From positions 1 through 64,000 of IMG/VR virus record IMGVR_UViG_3300029267_001213: 64,000 nucleotides of DNA, one strand, 5' to 3'. The position numbers were made by a program, and so were the translations under genes. How positions within the stretch are numbered: the stretch's first letter is position 1; each line of letters starts with the position of its first letter. A model generated the notes under the pieces. That model did no database searches. It had not been told where the DNA came from and worked only from the letters and a program-made list of their open reading frames with translations. The stretch is from a virus. Below are positions 7,944-16,596 of this stretch, in pieces.

Positions 7944-8531
7944 ATGAAAGTTTTTTCAAGGACCATGAAGCTGTCAAGATTCAGAGATGTGGTAATTCCT
8001 GCACTCAGGAAATGGGCAGGTGAAGATGCTGACAAGCTTGAGTTTGTAAAGGATCAGGTCGAGGACGTTGAGCGCAAGACCAACGATACGGCTGACAATG
8101 AGGATCCCGAAGTGAGCGTGGTTCTGCCGGATGAGTTCGTTCAGGACGAAGATTCTCATAATGCATTCGAAGGTGCATTGAAAAATGCTACGGATGCAAT
8201 GCAGAAGATGGTCGAGGATGTTACCAAGCTGGTCAATGAATTTTCAGAAGGCGTGAACAAAAAGCTGGACGCATTGATGATGAAGATGGAAGTCGAAATT
8301 TCCGAAGAGGACGACGCCGGTGAGCCTTCGGATGAAAGTGACTCAGACGATTCGGATGAGGCCAATGACGAAAAGGACAAAGATGCTCCCAGCAATGACG
8401 AAGACAAAAAAGACGACGAGCCGGACGAAGATGATGGCGAGCCGGATGATGTCGATAAGGCACTGGATGGTGTTTATGATCTTTCGGCAGACGTGAAAAC
8501 GAAAAAGGCGGCTGGTAAGTCAATAGCCTAG
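7944..8531 (+). CDS. Acidic scaffold-like head protein with DLSA C-terminal motif
   Basis: This 195-residue protein has a helical middle and a very acidic stretch from about residue 115 to 170, rich in Asp, Glu and Ser. It ends with DGVYDLSADVKTKKAAG. A close match (DGEYDLSASVKKQKEAG) ends the 9041-11002 product, and the prohead protease gene lies between them. Acidic, helical, low-complexity proteins next to the protease and capsid gene are typical scaffolds, which assemble with the capsid protein and leave. The start follows GGAGG at 7933. Scaffold function is inferred. Confidence 0.6.
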   Translation: MKVFSRTMKLSRFRDVVIPALRKWAGEDADKLEFVKDQVEDVERKTNDTADNEDPEVSVVLPDEFVQDEDSHNAFEGALKNATDAMQKMVEDVTKLVNEFSEGVNKKLDALMMKMEVEISEEDDAGEPSDESDSDDSDEANDEKDKDAPSNDEDKKDDEPDEDDGEPDDVDKALDGVYDLSADVKTKKAAGKSIA

Positions 8532-8535
8532 ACGC

Positions 8536-9036
8536 ATGAGCGTAGAACTTTACAAATCGGCTCGGGAATACCTATCCCGAAATAATATAAGCGTTGGCGT
8601 TTTTGAGTGTCGGTTTGCCAAGGAAACGGCAAGAGAAGAAGAACGATACATCAAAGGCGTAGTGCTTGAACCTACCATTGGAAAGGACGTTCTTAATCCG
8701 GACACGGATAATGATGTGTACACGGAGGGGGACGTAAGATTTGCAGCTCATTGGTTTGCGGAACATGGATGGCGAATGAAAATTCAGCATCAGATTGCTT
8801 CGGAAAGAGACATCGTTATTTTGGAAAACACGATAACGGATGTGGAGTACAAGCTGAATGGCGAGGTTGTTCACAAGGGATCATGGCTTATGGCAAATCG
8901 CGTTTACAATGAGGAAATCTGGCAGATGATAAAGGACGGTCGAATCACTGGATTTTCAATAGGCGGATTAGGAAGTCGTGAGCCGATTACTCCGGCACAG
9001 ATCAGACAACTAAGGGCTAAAAGCAGATGGGGTTAA
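8536..9036 (+). CDS. Prohead protease, XkdF-like
   Basis: The 166-residue product matches the pattern of XkdF-type putative phage serine proteases. VYTEGDVRFAAHWFAEHGW is at about 56-74, a histidine lies in KIQHQ, and NGEVVHKGSWLMANRVYN leads to a TGFSIGGLG segment that holds a candidate serine. Such enzymes trim scaffold and capsid N-termini during head maturation. It sits between two scaffold-like genes and just upstream of the capsid gene, the normal place. The ribosome site is weak, so coupling to the upstream gene is likely. Confidence 0.8.
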   Translation: MSVELYKSAREYLSRNNISVGVFECRFAKETAREEERYIKGVVLEPTIGKDVLNPDTDNDVYTEGDVRFAAHWFAEHGWRMKIQHQIASERDIVILENTITDVEYKLNGEVVHKGSWLMANRVYNEEIWQMIKDGRITGFSIGGLGSREPITPAQIRQLRAKSRWG

Positions 9037-9040
9037 AAAA

Positions 9041-11002
9041 ATGCTGAGAGAATTTTTAATAAAAAGCGAACCTGTCGAAGATGAAGAAATTTTTCATCTT
9101 ACTTATATGAAGCCCGAAGAAGTCAGCGTTGTGGACGCAGCTGCCAATAAAAGAAAGTTGCTTGTCATCAAATCGCAGGAAAAAGTTTTCAAGGCCGAGG
9201 TGCCGGATACTGGGGCGACATCAGAAGAAAAGAGAGATGCACAGAAACAGCGTTCGGCTACTTTCGACATTGAAGCACTTGAAGGCAAGGGCGAGAATTT
9301 GACGTATCCAAAGGGCGATCCGACGGACCTTGGATTATATGGTGATCCGGTCAATCTCAAATATCCGTTGGCTTATGCAGGTGAATCAGATCCTGATTTG
9401 GCAAGAGCCAATAATGCAAGAGCACGATTCAAACAGGCAGCGGATACGTATGAACAGACTAGCAGTAAAAGGGTTATTCATACACGGATAGTCAGGGCAC
9501 AGCTTTCTGCTGGTGCAAGCCCTTCGTATAATCCGGACGATGAGCTGGATAAGCTTTTGGCAAGCGATATAAAAGACAAGCTGACCAAGGAAGTTGATGG
9601 CGATGCGGACGAGCTGATGGGCGTTGGTAAGCCACAGATAGGGAGAGCACCTGACGGTGATCCGGGAACGTGGGATATTCAGTCTCTGCTATTTTCTAAA
9701 GATGAGTTTTCACTTAGCGAAGCCAAGACATGGCTCACTGAGCACGACTCTTATAAGAACTATGGCATGGAAGAGACGGATGAATACTACCGGTTCAGAC
9801 AGTACGACCCGGAACATTTTTCTACTTGCAGAATGGTTGATATGACTACTGGAATAAAGGCTGTGTACTGCAAGATTAAACAGAAAGAAAAATCTTCAAA
9901 ACAGGATGCCAAGGTCAGTGAGACTTCATCTGGTACGAGAGCAGAACAGGTTAGCGACGCAAGAGCCGGTCAGCGCGAAAGATCAGGCATTTACGAGATA
10001 GAAGTTCTGGAAGGCAAAGGTGAAGACATTCATCTGTTGTTGCAACAGGGCGAGAATGATGATGAGTACGCGGATCCGGTTAACAGATTATTCCGGCTGT
10101 CATGGTATGATGGCAATGCGGATCCGAGTCAGGTAGCCAGCGCCGTTCAGGAATTTCAATCTTCGGTCGGACTTTACGAACAGAAAACCAGCAAGACGGT
10201 CATCATGGGAAGGATTATTCGGGCAGCATTTCAGGCGATGTTATATCCGAGATTTGAGTCGGATCATCCCTTGTTCGAATACATACCGGAAGACCTGAAG
10301 GCAATGGTTGTTCATGAAAAAGCCGAGAACAAGGATGAAGACAAACAGGACCAGCCGGAAGGCGATGATGCGGGCGCAAGCGATATGGATACAGGACTCA
10401 AGTCGGTCCTGAGTGCTGCGGATAGCGGAATAAAAAGTCTTTTATCACTGGCCGAAGGCATTCGGTCAGGCGAGCAGACGGATGCCAGTGCAGCGAAACA
10501 GAAACTTCTGGATGTAGCCAATGCATTGAATAGTGCAGGAGGCAAGGCTAAGAATGCAGATGCAGATAATGACGAGCCGAATGAGTCGGCGAGTCAGGAT
10601 AAGCCGAAAGAAAAAAATTCTGGCCTTACATCGCAGATAGCGAGTTTGAATTTAGACATAGCAGCAGCCAGATTGGGAAAAAGGAAACCTGTCAACAATG
10701 ATAAGCCGAAGCCTGTTGACAAAGAGGGCAGTGGCAATGGTGGCTCAACATCAGTGAAGGATTCAGGTAAAGGTACTTCGGCCAAGCCTGTAAATAAGAA
10801 TACTTCGAAAGAGAGCGAGCTGCAGCGTGAGGTAGGCGAGCTGAGAAAACAAGTCATCAGACTCAAGAAACAGGTTCTTGCTCCGGCGGGTATAACGGAT
10901 TACCTGTCGAATAAAAACACAGTCGAAGATGATAACGCATGGGATGGCGAGTATGATCTTTCGGCGAGTGTGAAAAAGCAAAAAGAAGCGGGAACTCTGT
11001 AG
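9041..11002 (+). CDS. Large scaffold-like/protease-associated head protein with internal duplication
   Basis: The 653-residue product starts with a segment common downstream of XkdF proteases (KPEEVSVVDAAANKRKLLVI, about residues 25-44). Two related blocks follow: residues about 70-185 (SATFDIEALEGKGE ... YEQTSSKRVIHTRIVRA) and about 310-420 (SGIYEIEVLEGKGE ... YEQKTSKTVIMGRIIRA). Between them is a compact domain with SEAKTWLTEHDSY, YYRFRQYDPEHFS and GIKAVYCKIK, known from phage protease-scaffold proteins. The last third is low-complexity, Lys/Asp/Ser rich, with a late coiled coil, and ends in the DGEYDLSASVKKQKEAG motif shared with the 7944-8531 product. It likely acts in prohead assembly. 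Confidence 0.7.
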   Translation: MLREFLIKSEPVEDEEIFHLTYMKPEEVSVVDAAANKRKLLVIKSQEKVFKAEVPDTGATSEEKRDAQKQRSATFDIEALEGKGENLTYPKGDPTDLGLYGDPVNLKYPLAYAGESDPDLARANNARARFKQAADTYEQTSSKRVIHTRIVRAQLSAGASPSYNPDDELDKLLASDIKDKLTKEVDGDADELMGVGKPQIGRAPDGDPGTWDIQSLLFSKDEFSLSEAKTWLTEHDSYKNYGMEETDEYYRFRQYDPEHFSTCRMVDMTTGIKAVYCKIKQKEKSSKQDAKVSETSSGTRAEQVSDARAGQRERSGIYEIEVLEGKGEDIHLLLQQGENDDEYADPVNRLFRLSWYDGNADPSQVASAVQEFQSSVGLYEQKTSKTVIMGRIIRAAFQAMLYPRFESDHPLFEYIPEDLKAMVVHEKAENKDEDKQDQPEGDDAGASDMDTGLKSVLSAADSGIKSLLSLAEGIRSGEQTDASAAKQKLLDVANALNSAGGKAKNADADNDEPNESASQDKPKEKNSGLTSQIASLNLDIAAARLGKRKPVNNDKPKPVDKEGSGNGGSTSVKDSGKGTSAKPVNKNTSKESELQREVGELRKQVIRLKKQVLAPAGITDYLSNKNTVEDDNAWDGEYDLSASVKKQKEAGTL

Positions 11003-11056
11003 CAAACCAGAACCAGAACCAGCGACAAATAAACTGATTAACGTGGAGGTATTGTT

Positions 11057-11986
11057 ATGAAAGACAATAGAACACTGCTTCAGAAAGCAGATATGTCGCT
11101 GACTGACATAGCAACAGCTGGAGAGCTTTTGCCTATTCAGGCGAAAAAGTTTTTTCAGATTGCAATTGCGTCGGCAAAGCTTCTGGAAGAAATAATGACT
11201 ACAACAATTGGTTCGAAGAAACAGATCCTTCCGAAGATCGTTTTCTCTGGACCTATTCTCAGGCCGGGTGTAAGCGGACAGGCACTGCCCGAAGGTGACA
11301 GGTCCAAGCCCACGACATCGAAGGTGGAGTGGGATACAAAGCTGTTCAAGGCAGAAGTCAGACTTCAGGACGAAGTGGTCGAAGACAACATCGAGCGCAA
11401 CACGTTCACGACTACCATAAGAAACATGATGGCAACGAGAATCGGCTTGGATGTCGAGCACGTTTGCCTGAATGGAGACACTGGATCGGCGGATGCTCTG
11501 CTGGCATCTCTGAACGGACTCAGGAAACAGGCAAGTACGAATGTGGTCAACGCCGGTGTTACTTCTCTGGACAAGGATGTCTTGATTGCATCAATCAAGG
11601 CAATGCCTCTTGAGTTCAGGGACAAAAGGAACATGGCATTTTTCACGTCACCGGATGCGGTCGAAGATTATCATCATACCTTAACAGGTAGGGCGACGAT
11701 CCTCGGCGATGCAGCTCTGGAGAAAGGCATAACGCCGTATTACTCCGGCATTCCGGTGTACATCACGAGCACGTTCCCGGAGAATCTCGGTGGAGCAAAC
11801 AATGAGACAGAAATGCTTCTCATGAATCCGAAAAACGCACAGCTGGCGTGGTGGAGAACTGTGAAGTTCGAGCTGGACAGAGATGTAAGCGCGGGTGAGA
11901 TCATTATCGTGGCCACTATGCGGTTTGACATCAAGTTTGAGCATGAGCCTGCGGTTGTGAAAACGGACGAGATTACGGTTGCGTAG
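11057..11986 (+). CDS. Major capsid protein, HK97 fold
   Basis: The 309-residue protein sits directly after protease and scaffold genes. It shows the pattern of an HK97-fold capsid protein: an N-terminal helical arm, an E-loop region with KTTSKVEWDTKLFKAEVRL-like strands at about 85-105, a spine helix with TFTTTIRNMMATRIGLDVEH, a P-domain with NGLRKQ, and a terminal strand region with DRDVSAGEIIIVATMRFDIK. ATG 11057 follows a strong TGGAGG site, as expected for the most abundant protein. The 54-base leader has no strong hairpin. Confidence 0.85.
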   Translation: MKDNRTLLQKADMSLTDIATAGELLPIQAKKFFQIAIASAKLLEEIMTTTIGSKKQILPKIVFSGPILRPGVSGQALPEGDRSKPTTSKVEWDTKLFKAEVRLQDEVVEDNIERNTFTTTIRNMMATRIGLDVEHVCLNGDTGSADALLASLNGLRKQASTNVVNAGVTSLDKDVLIASIKAMPLEFRDKRNMAFFTSPDAVEDYHHTLTGRATILGDAALEKGITPYYSGIPVYITSTFPENLGGANNETEMLLMNPKNAQLAWWRTVKFELDRDVSAGEIIIVATMRFDIKFEHEPAVVKTDEITVA

Positions 11987-12010
11987 CAACGGTAAAAAGG
12001 AGGTATAGAC

Positions 12011-12346
12011 ATGACCATAGGAACAATTACAGAAGGATCCAAGAATCAGGGCAATCCCAGTGATCCGATTTTCGTAGTGGACGTTTCGTTCACTGGAGAT
12101 ACATCATATCCGTCAGACGGCACTCCCGGCTTTCAGGCACTGGTCAATGCGGCTGTATTCGGTGGCAAGTCTTCGCTGGAAATTCTGGCGATAATGGACT
12201 TCAGCTGCGGACAGTATATTCCGTATTACGACAAGGACAACGATAAGCTGCTGGTGTTTGACGGCGGACATGCAACGTGGGCTGAAGTCGGTAATGGGAC
12301 AGCTCTGAACGGAACGACTTTCAAGCTTACGCTTCTTATGAAGTAA
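12011..12346 (+). CDS. Small head protein, possible capsid decoration protein
   Basis: This 111-residue, beta-rich protein (Gly, Thr and Asp abundant; few charged helices) starts at ATG 12011 with AAGGAGG upstream, right after the capsid gene. It is followed at once by a strong intrinsic terminator, so capsid and this gene end a transcription unit. Size and place fit a capsid cement or decoration protein, but no family motif is evident. A hypothetical structural protein is the safe name. Confidence 0.55.
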   Translation: MTIGTITEGSKNQGNPSDPIFVVDVSFTGDTSYPSDGTPGFQALVNAAVFGGKSSLEILAIMDFSCGQYIPYYDKDNDKLLVFDGGHATWAEVGNGTALNGTTFKLTLLMK

Positions 12347-12349
12347 TAT

Positions 12350-12394
12350 TATGGTCCGGGGAAGATTAGTATAAACTTTCTTCCCCGGACCATA
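12350..12394 (+). terminator. Strong intrinsic terminator after the capsid genes
   Basis: A 16-bp perfect stem pairs 12350-12365 (TATGGTCCGGGGAAGA) with 12379-12394, closing a 13-base loop. It starts 4 bases after the stop of the small head gene and is followed by TTAATTT. The stem is GC-rich in its core and AT-rich at its foot. The downstream T-run is short, so it may partly attenuate rather than fully stop transcription into the next head genes. Confidence 0.8.
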
Positions 12395-12419
12395 TTAATT
12401 TAAGAAGGAGGAAAAAGTT

Positions 12420-12710
12420 ATGTCTCTCAATACAATAAAATCAGTTGAAGTGTCTGGTACCGGTCTCGATCCAAGCCATGGTCCTGCCTTGGCCAGAATC
12501 AATGCTGCCATTGAAAAGACCAATGATATCGACACGGATAAATGGTCAGAGGGGTCAGAGATAACGCTTAAAGTCTACGAACAGGACGACGAGCCGGAAT
12601 TGACTGAGGATCATAAGATGGCGATTTGGATCGACACGGATGACTCAGACAGGGTACGGCTTCTTTTCAGACGAGGTTCCGGAGACATTGTTAGGACAGA
12701 ACTGGCATAA
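12420..12710 (+). CDS. Small acidic head-associated protein
   Basis: The 96-residue product has a helical N-terminal third and a beta-rich C-terminal segment (KMAIWIDTDDSDRVRLLFRR). That segment resembles the short DTDDS-type strand repeats seen in phage head fibre and decoration proteins. ATG 12420 has an excellent AAGGAGG site. It lies between the terminator and two beta-helix genes. A link or tip protein of head fibres is possible; it is not a recognised family. Confidence 0.5.
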   Translation: MSLNTIKSVEVSGTGLDPSHGPALARINAAIEKTNDIDTDKWSEGSEITLKVYEQDDEPELTEDHKMAIWIDTDDSDRVRLLFRRGSGDIVRTELA

Positions 12711-12757
12711 GTCTGAACAATAGATGCCTTTAAGGTATCAAGAGACAAGGAGAAACC

Positions 12758-13786
12758 ATGGGACATCAGGAATTAAAAGCGTCGAGAATCTTTTTCGTAG
12801 ACGGATACAGGACGGACGACTACACGGAGAATGGTACTCTGGAGGAGCCGTACAAGACAATTCAAGGCGGATATGATGCTGCAGCTGCATTAAATCCCAC
12901 CCAAGCCAATCCTGCGGCAGTGGTTGTTTTCCCGGGAGAGTATGGCGAGAATCTTATCGTTGACAATGACAATGTGGCGGTCATTGCCATAGGCGGTCAG
13001 CAGGTGACAAACATTCGGCCATCGTCTGGACCAGCTGTTATAATTACCAATGCAACAAGGGCAAGTGTTGCTACCTTTTTGGCCAATGGTGGACACGCCG
13101 ATCCGGATGCTCACTACAGTGATCTTGCAGCTGGAGCTAATCTTCCGAAGAACGTTCAGTTCAGAGACATTACCTTTGGTAAGTCAGGCGGGAGTGGATA
13201 TGACTTGATGGCATTGGGTGTCGGAGATGGAACTGAATTTCTCGGCTCAGAGTTAAACATCATGGGCTGCTGCATCTGGAACGAAACGTATTTGAGATTG
13301 GCAAATTACATCTCCATGCAGGGAGCTACGTGGTGCGCCAATAAGATCGTAGCGTACAATATTGCTGGATGCTGGTGCAATGACTCACAGATCACGGGTT
13401 ATGAAGGTGACTACGACTCAGGTGACGATGAGCCCAGTGATAATGGCAACTACGGCCTATGTGGAGGAAAGACTCTGAACAACGGAAGCATAGAACTGGA
13501 CGGAGAGGCGAGAGCAGGAGCTGGGGATCCAAATGGTGGACTTGTACTTTTCCAGATTGCAGGAAATATTGATCTGAACGAAACGAGCGATATTTCTATA
13601 GCGATGAGTGGAATCGGCGGAAACATTGATGCGGAAGCAGGAGCCAGTTTCGATCTGAAGGGATGCCACGTTCAGGGCAATATTGCCATGGCGAACGGTG
13701 CAGGAACATGTCAGATGGACGGAGGTCATTATATGGGAGTACTTACAGATCCGGGTGGCAAGTTCACGAGAAACGCAGGTGCTTAA
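12758..13786 (+). CDS. Right-handed beta-helix protein, likely head decoration or spike
   Basis: The 342-residue product begins with a typical beta-helix cap region (GYRTDDYTENGTLEEPYKTI, then GGYDAAAALNP and VVFPGEYGENLIV). Short repeating strands follow (VQFRDITFG, ELNIMGCCIW, GNIDLNETSDISIAM, GNIDAEAGASFDLKG, GNIAMANGAGTC). These spaced I/V-G-N turns fit the pectate-lyase-like parallel beta-helix. ATG 12758 follows AAGGAGA. Its location between capsid and connector genes suggests a virion head protein rather than a tail spike. No catalytic residues can be named. Confidence 0.65.
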   Translation: MGHQELKASRIFFVDGYRTDDYTENGTLEEPYKTIQGGYDAAAALNPTQANPAAVVVFPGEYGENLIVDNDNVAVIAIGGQQVTNIRPSSGPAVIITNATRASVATFLANGGHADPDAHYSDLAAGANLPKNVQFRDITFGKSGGSGYDLMALGVGDGTEFLGSELNIMGCCIWNETYLRLANYISMQGATWCANKIVAYNIAGCWCNDSQITGYEGDYDSGDDEPSDNGNYGLCGGKTLNNGSIELDGEARAGAGDPNGGLVLFQIAGNIDLNETSDISIAMSGIGGNIDAEAGASFDLKGCHVQGNIAMANGAGTCQMDGGHYMGVLTDPGGKFTRNAGA

Positions 13787-13826
13787 GAGGGATCAAAATA
13801 ACTGACAATAAAGAAAGGACTAACAT

Positions 13827-15086
13827 ATGAAACCTTCACGAATTCCAAAGGACAGAAATTATCTGACATCCTTGGTAGAAAATTGCATGTCGAGAACCGC
13901 CAAGGTGGAGGCCCGGATCGAGAATGCCTTGGCTCAGACCGCTACGGTGGTAGTGACGGACACGGACGCAGATGCTTTGGCTACTGCAATTGCAGGAGCT
14001 TCGGACGGTGATGTGATAGAGGTTCAGACGAATGCGGCTTATAATCCGGTTGTACTTCCGGCAGATAAGACGCTGATTATCAGGGCCGGTCAGGGCTATG
14101 GACCAAGATTTACCGGATCGAGATGCATACAGATTGCAGACGGTGCGGAGTGCCACTTGGTATCAGGATTTTCATTCGAGAATTACACAACGCCAAATCC
14201 AAATTACAACGGCGCGGCGATAGACTTCGAGACGCGGAATTCGAAGATCACGGACGTGGTCTTTCATAACATGAGTTTCGGACAGGTAACTGCTGGCTCT
14301 GCAGTCATGCTTTCCTATCACTGGTCAGAGGGTGGTGATAATTATGCAGCACCGCCGCAGCTCAATGAGCTGAGTGATACGGTGTCTTTCGTGGATTGTC
14401 ACTTTTGCGAGTCAGGGGCCGAGGGCATAGAGGGCGGTTGTCTTTCACTGAGGGCGATTGCGCATCCTCTTATTCTGAGATGTCAGATAAACGGCGAGGA
14501 GAAAAACAGTCGCGGCATACAGCTGCAGAACTGTACTGATTTATTGATTCGAGATTGTGCAGCTCGCGGTTTCGGAGGAGGCAACGGCGAGGGCATTAAA
14601 ATTGATTCCATTGGCAGTCCAGTTGCAGTGAGGGAAAGTGGACTCGTTTTTAACTGCATTTGTTCAGAATGCGTAGAAGGAATCGACATTGACGATGATG
14701 CGGACGTAGTTGTGCTGGACAATCTTTGCTTCGGCAATACGGACGAGGGAATCAGCATTGACGATTCGGCCAAGTGTCTTTGTGTTGGAAACGTGTGCTT
14801 CGATAATGGAGTTGGAATACTGGCAGAGGCAGGATCAGTTACAGAGATGCAGTATAATTCGTGCTTCGGAAATACAACGGATTATTCTATCTTAAACGGG
14901 TACGCTTTGCCTTCGTCCAATGTGACAAACGCAAACAATGCTTTCAGAAATACTGTTGCAAGAGGAATTCCGTACACGGTCGAAGATGCGGCTGACTGGG
15001 CGGTATCGAGTCCAGTTACGGTTGCGCAGGCTCTGGACAGAATTGCAGATGCAGTTGCCGGACTGCTGGCGGCTCCAATACCGTAG
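13827..15086 (+). CDS. Right-handed beta-helix protein, NosD/pectate-lyase-like
   Basis: This 419-residue protein has a helical N-terminus (residues 1-45) and then a long parallel beta-helix. The entry motif GASDGDVIEVQTNAAYNPVV is followed by DKTLIIRAGQGYGPRF and repeated coils such as LLIRDCAARGFGGGNGEGIK, ECVEGIDIDDDADVVVLDN and TDEGISIDDSAKCLCVGN. The G-I-x-I-D-D-x-A repeats are a NosD-like signature. It is a second beta-helix gene next to the previous one. A carbohydrate-binding or capsid-decorating role is likely; enzymatic activity cannot be shown. Confidence 0.65.
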   Translation: MKPSRIPKDRNYLTSLVENCMSRTAKVEARIENALAQTATVVVTDTDADALATAIAGASDGDVIEVQTNAAYNPVVLPADKTLIIRAGQGYGPRFTGSRCIQIADGAECHLVSGFSFENYTTPNPNYNGAAIDFETRNSKITDVVFHNMSFGQVTAGSAVMLSYHWSEGGDNYAAPPQLNELSDTVSFVDCHFCESGAEGIEGGCLSLRAIAHPLILRCQINGEEKNSRGIQLQNCTDLLIRDCAARGFGGGNGEGIKIDSIGSPVAVRESGLVFNCICSECVEGIDIDDDADVVVLDNLCFGNTDEGISIDDSAKCLCVGNVCFDNGVGILAEAGSVTEMQYNSCFGNTTDYSILNGYALPSSNVTNANNAFRNTVARGIPYTVEDAADWAVSSPVTVAQALDRIADAVAGLLAAPIP

Positions 15087-15131
15087 TACTGAAGAGACTA
15101 CCAATAGACACAGATAGCAGTTCCTGTTGTT

Positions 15132-15160
15132 TTGGCATATTTTAATTGAAGTGCTATACT
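15132..15160 (+). promoter_or_regulatory. Sigma70-type promoter with extended -10
   Basis: TTGGCA (15132-15137) and TATACT (15155-15160) are separated by 17 bases, and TG precedes the -10 by one base (extended -10). A 7-bp dyad, TGCTATA at 15152-15158 and TATAGCA at 15164-15170, overlaps the -10 and could be an operator. It would drive the 15196 gene and those after it; the previous gene ends 45 bases upstream. Confidence 0.65.
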
Positions 15161-15195
15161 CATTATAGCAGAAGGCAGAAAACAGGAGGTAAATT

Positions 15196-15615
15196 ATGCC
15201 AATAAGTTTAGGAAAACGTCTGGACATAACCCTTACAGACGACGGACCTTTTTATTTTTACTATCTCGGGAAATACGGCGAAAAGTTTAGTATTCAGATC
15301 AGAATGACTACTGGAGTTGGCGCTGGGAAAGATGATCTTTTGCTTGAAGCAGAAATGTGCAACGAGCCACTTAAAGTCAATCAGATTGAATCTATGGAAG
15401 CAGTAGAATTAGATGATGCATTTTCTTCTGTAAGCGATGAGTTACTTGGTGATGCTGCTGGTATTGACAACACAGCAGGAGCAGTCAGCAAGGCAATCTT
15501 TGTGGATGCTGATAAGCATGCTTATTGGTGGAGATTCAAATACAGCAGAACAGACGGAACAGCTGACAATGGTCGTTTGAGAATTAATATATTCGAGCCA
15601 CCTGCACAAAGTTAA
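15196..15615 (+). CDS. Unknown beta-rich structural protein
   Basis: The 139-residue product is beta-rich with acidic patches. It begins MPISLGKRLDITLTDD and contains AYWWRFKYSRTDGTAD near the C-terminus. ATG 15196 follows ACAGGAGG, directly downstream of a good promoter. I see no catalytic motif or signal peptide. It probably belongs to the small virion or connector genes between head and tail, by position only. Confidence 0.55.
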   Translation: MPISLGKRLDITLTDDGPFYFYYLGKYGEKFSIQIRMTTGVGAGKDDLLLEAEMCNEPLKVNQIESMEAVELDDAFSSVSDELLGDAAGIDNTAGAVSKAIFVDADKHAYWWRFKYSRTDGTADNGRLRINIFEPPAQS

Positions 15616-15624
15616 AGGTGATCG

Positions 15625-15912
15625 ATGGCATTCGGCAATCCACCAGAAGAGATTTCAAATCCAGCCACGAGCAATGCTTTATATGAGTATGCATATGAGC
15701 GCGTATGGCTTGAGGAAAAAGGACATTGGGATATAGATTATGGTGAGTTGCCGTCACTACATGAAGAAATCGAAACGGCATTGGATGTAATTGTTAATAT
15801 GGAATGCATTGGCAAGACGTGCAGATTAACAGCGAAGCATCATTTTGATCAGAATGAAATGAGCATTTTGAATGAAATTGTTGAGAGTCATAAAACAGCA
15901 GCTGGAGAATGA
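15625..15912 (+). CDS. Small hypothetical protein
   Basis: This 95-residue protein (AFGNPPEEISNPATSNALYE at the start) is mostly helical and acidic. It starts at ATG 15625 with a weak AAGGTG site and ends 17 bases before the next gene. A single Cys pair lies in ECIGKTCRL. I do not recognise a family. Confidence 0.5.
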   Translation: MAFGNPPEEISNPATSNALYEYAYERVWLEEKGHWDIDYGELPSLHEEIETALDVIVNMECIGKTCRLTAKHHFDQNEMSILNEIVESHKTAAGE

Positions 15913-15929
15913 AATGACGGGAGACGCAG

Positions 15930-16526
15930 ATGCAGGACAGTTCTGGAAATTCTACTCCACCGAGTTTGATATCAAAAGACGCTCTTGCGGAACGAGTGAA
16001 AAATTTGAAGGAACGGGTTGATGAGATCAAGAGGGATATTAATACCAAAGCCAGCAAGGAAGGATTGAAGGCAGAGGTCAGTAATATGAAAGACGAAGTA
16101 CTGGAAGCCAAATCAATCGCGGTCAAGGCACTAGATAAGCCACATGAATGCATACAGACTAGTGTTATTGATAATATTAAGAATAATATACAGACGTTTT
16201 CCGAGGATATAAAGGAAATAGCCAAGGACAAGAGAAAAACTTTATACTGGGCTATTGGTATTGTAGTCATGATAGCGATTCCTACTATTGCAGCATGGAT
16301 TATTATGGACAGGTCAGTCACAAAAAATACTCAGTCAATCAGTGCAGTTCAGACAGATGTCGATGCTATTAAAATAAAGCAGGAACAGATTCCTAAAGAG
16401 ATAAAGGCCGAGATGAAAGAACAGCAAACTAAGTACGAAAAACAGCTTAATGCAAAGACGGATTTAATCATTGAAGCAATAAAGGTTCGAGTTGAACCAC
16501 GTCGCAGGACAAGGAGTACGAATTAA
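15930..16526 (+). CDS. Membrane protein with coiled coils, unknown function
   Basis: The 198-residue protein has a long charged coiled-coil N-terminal half (residues 15-95), one strong transmembrane segment (WAIGIVVMIAIPTIAAWIIM, about 108-127), and a second coiled coil (about 130-190) ending in an Arg-rich tail. This layout would anchor two coiled coils on opposite faces of a membrane. Its position among structural genes is odd for a membrane protein. An inner-membrane lysis, exclusion or assembly factor is possible. ATG 15930 follows GGGAGACGCAG. Confidence 0.55.
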   Translation: MQDSSGNSTPPSLISKDALAERVKNLKERVDEIKRDINTKASKEGLKAEVSNMKDEVLEAKSIAVKALDKPHECIQTSVIDNIKNNIQTFSEDIKEIAKDKRKTLYWAIGIVVMIAIPTIAAWIIMDRSVTKNTQSISAVQTDVDAIKIKQEQIPKEIKAEMKEQQTKYEKQLNAKTDLIIEAIKVRVEPRRRTRSTN

Positions 16527-16596
16527 TGAAAAAAGTAAATCTTTACATATGGCTGAGCAAGAATATACTTGCCAGAAAAACCAGAAGGAGGAAAAG

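Noticed and set aside
10763-11461. Long minus-strand open frame (232 codons) across the capsid region
   Set aside because: It is the mirror of well-supported plus-strand genes, is Cys/Arg/Phe-rich in the way of shadow frames, and has no ribosome site or promoter.
16492-16596. Longer N-terminus for the 16597 gene
   Set aside because: The extra part overlaps the previous gene and lacks a ribosome site, while AGAAGGAGG stands just before ATG 16597.
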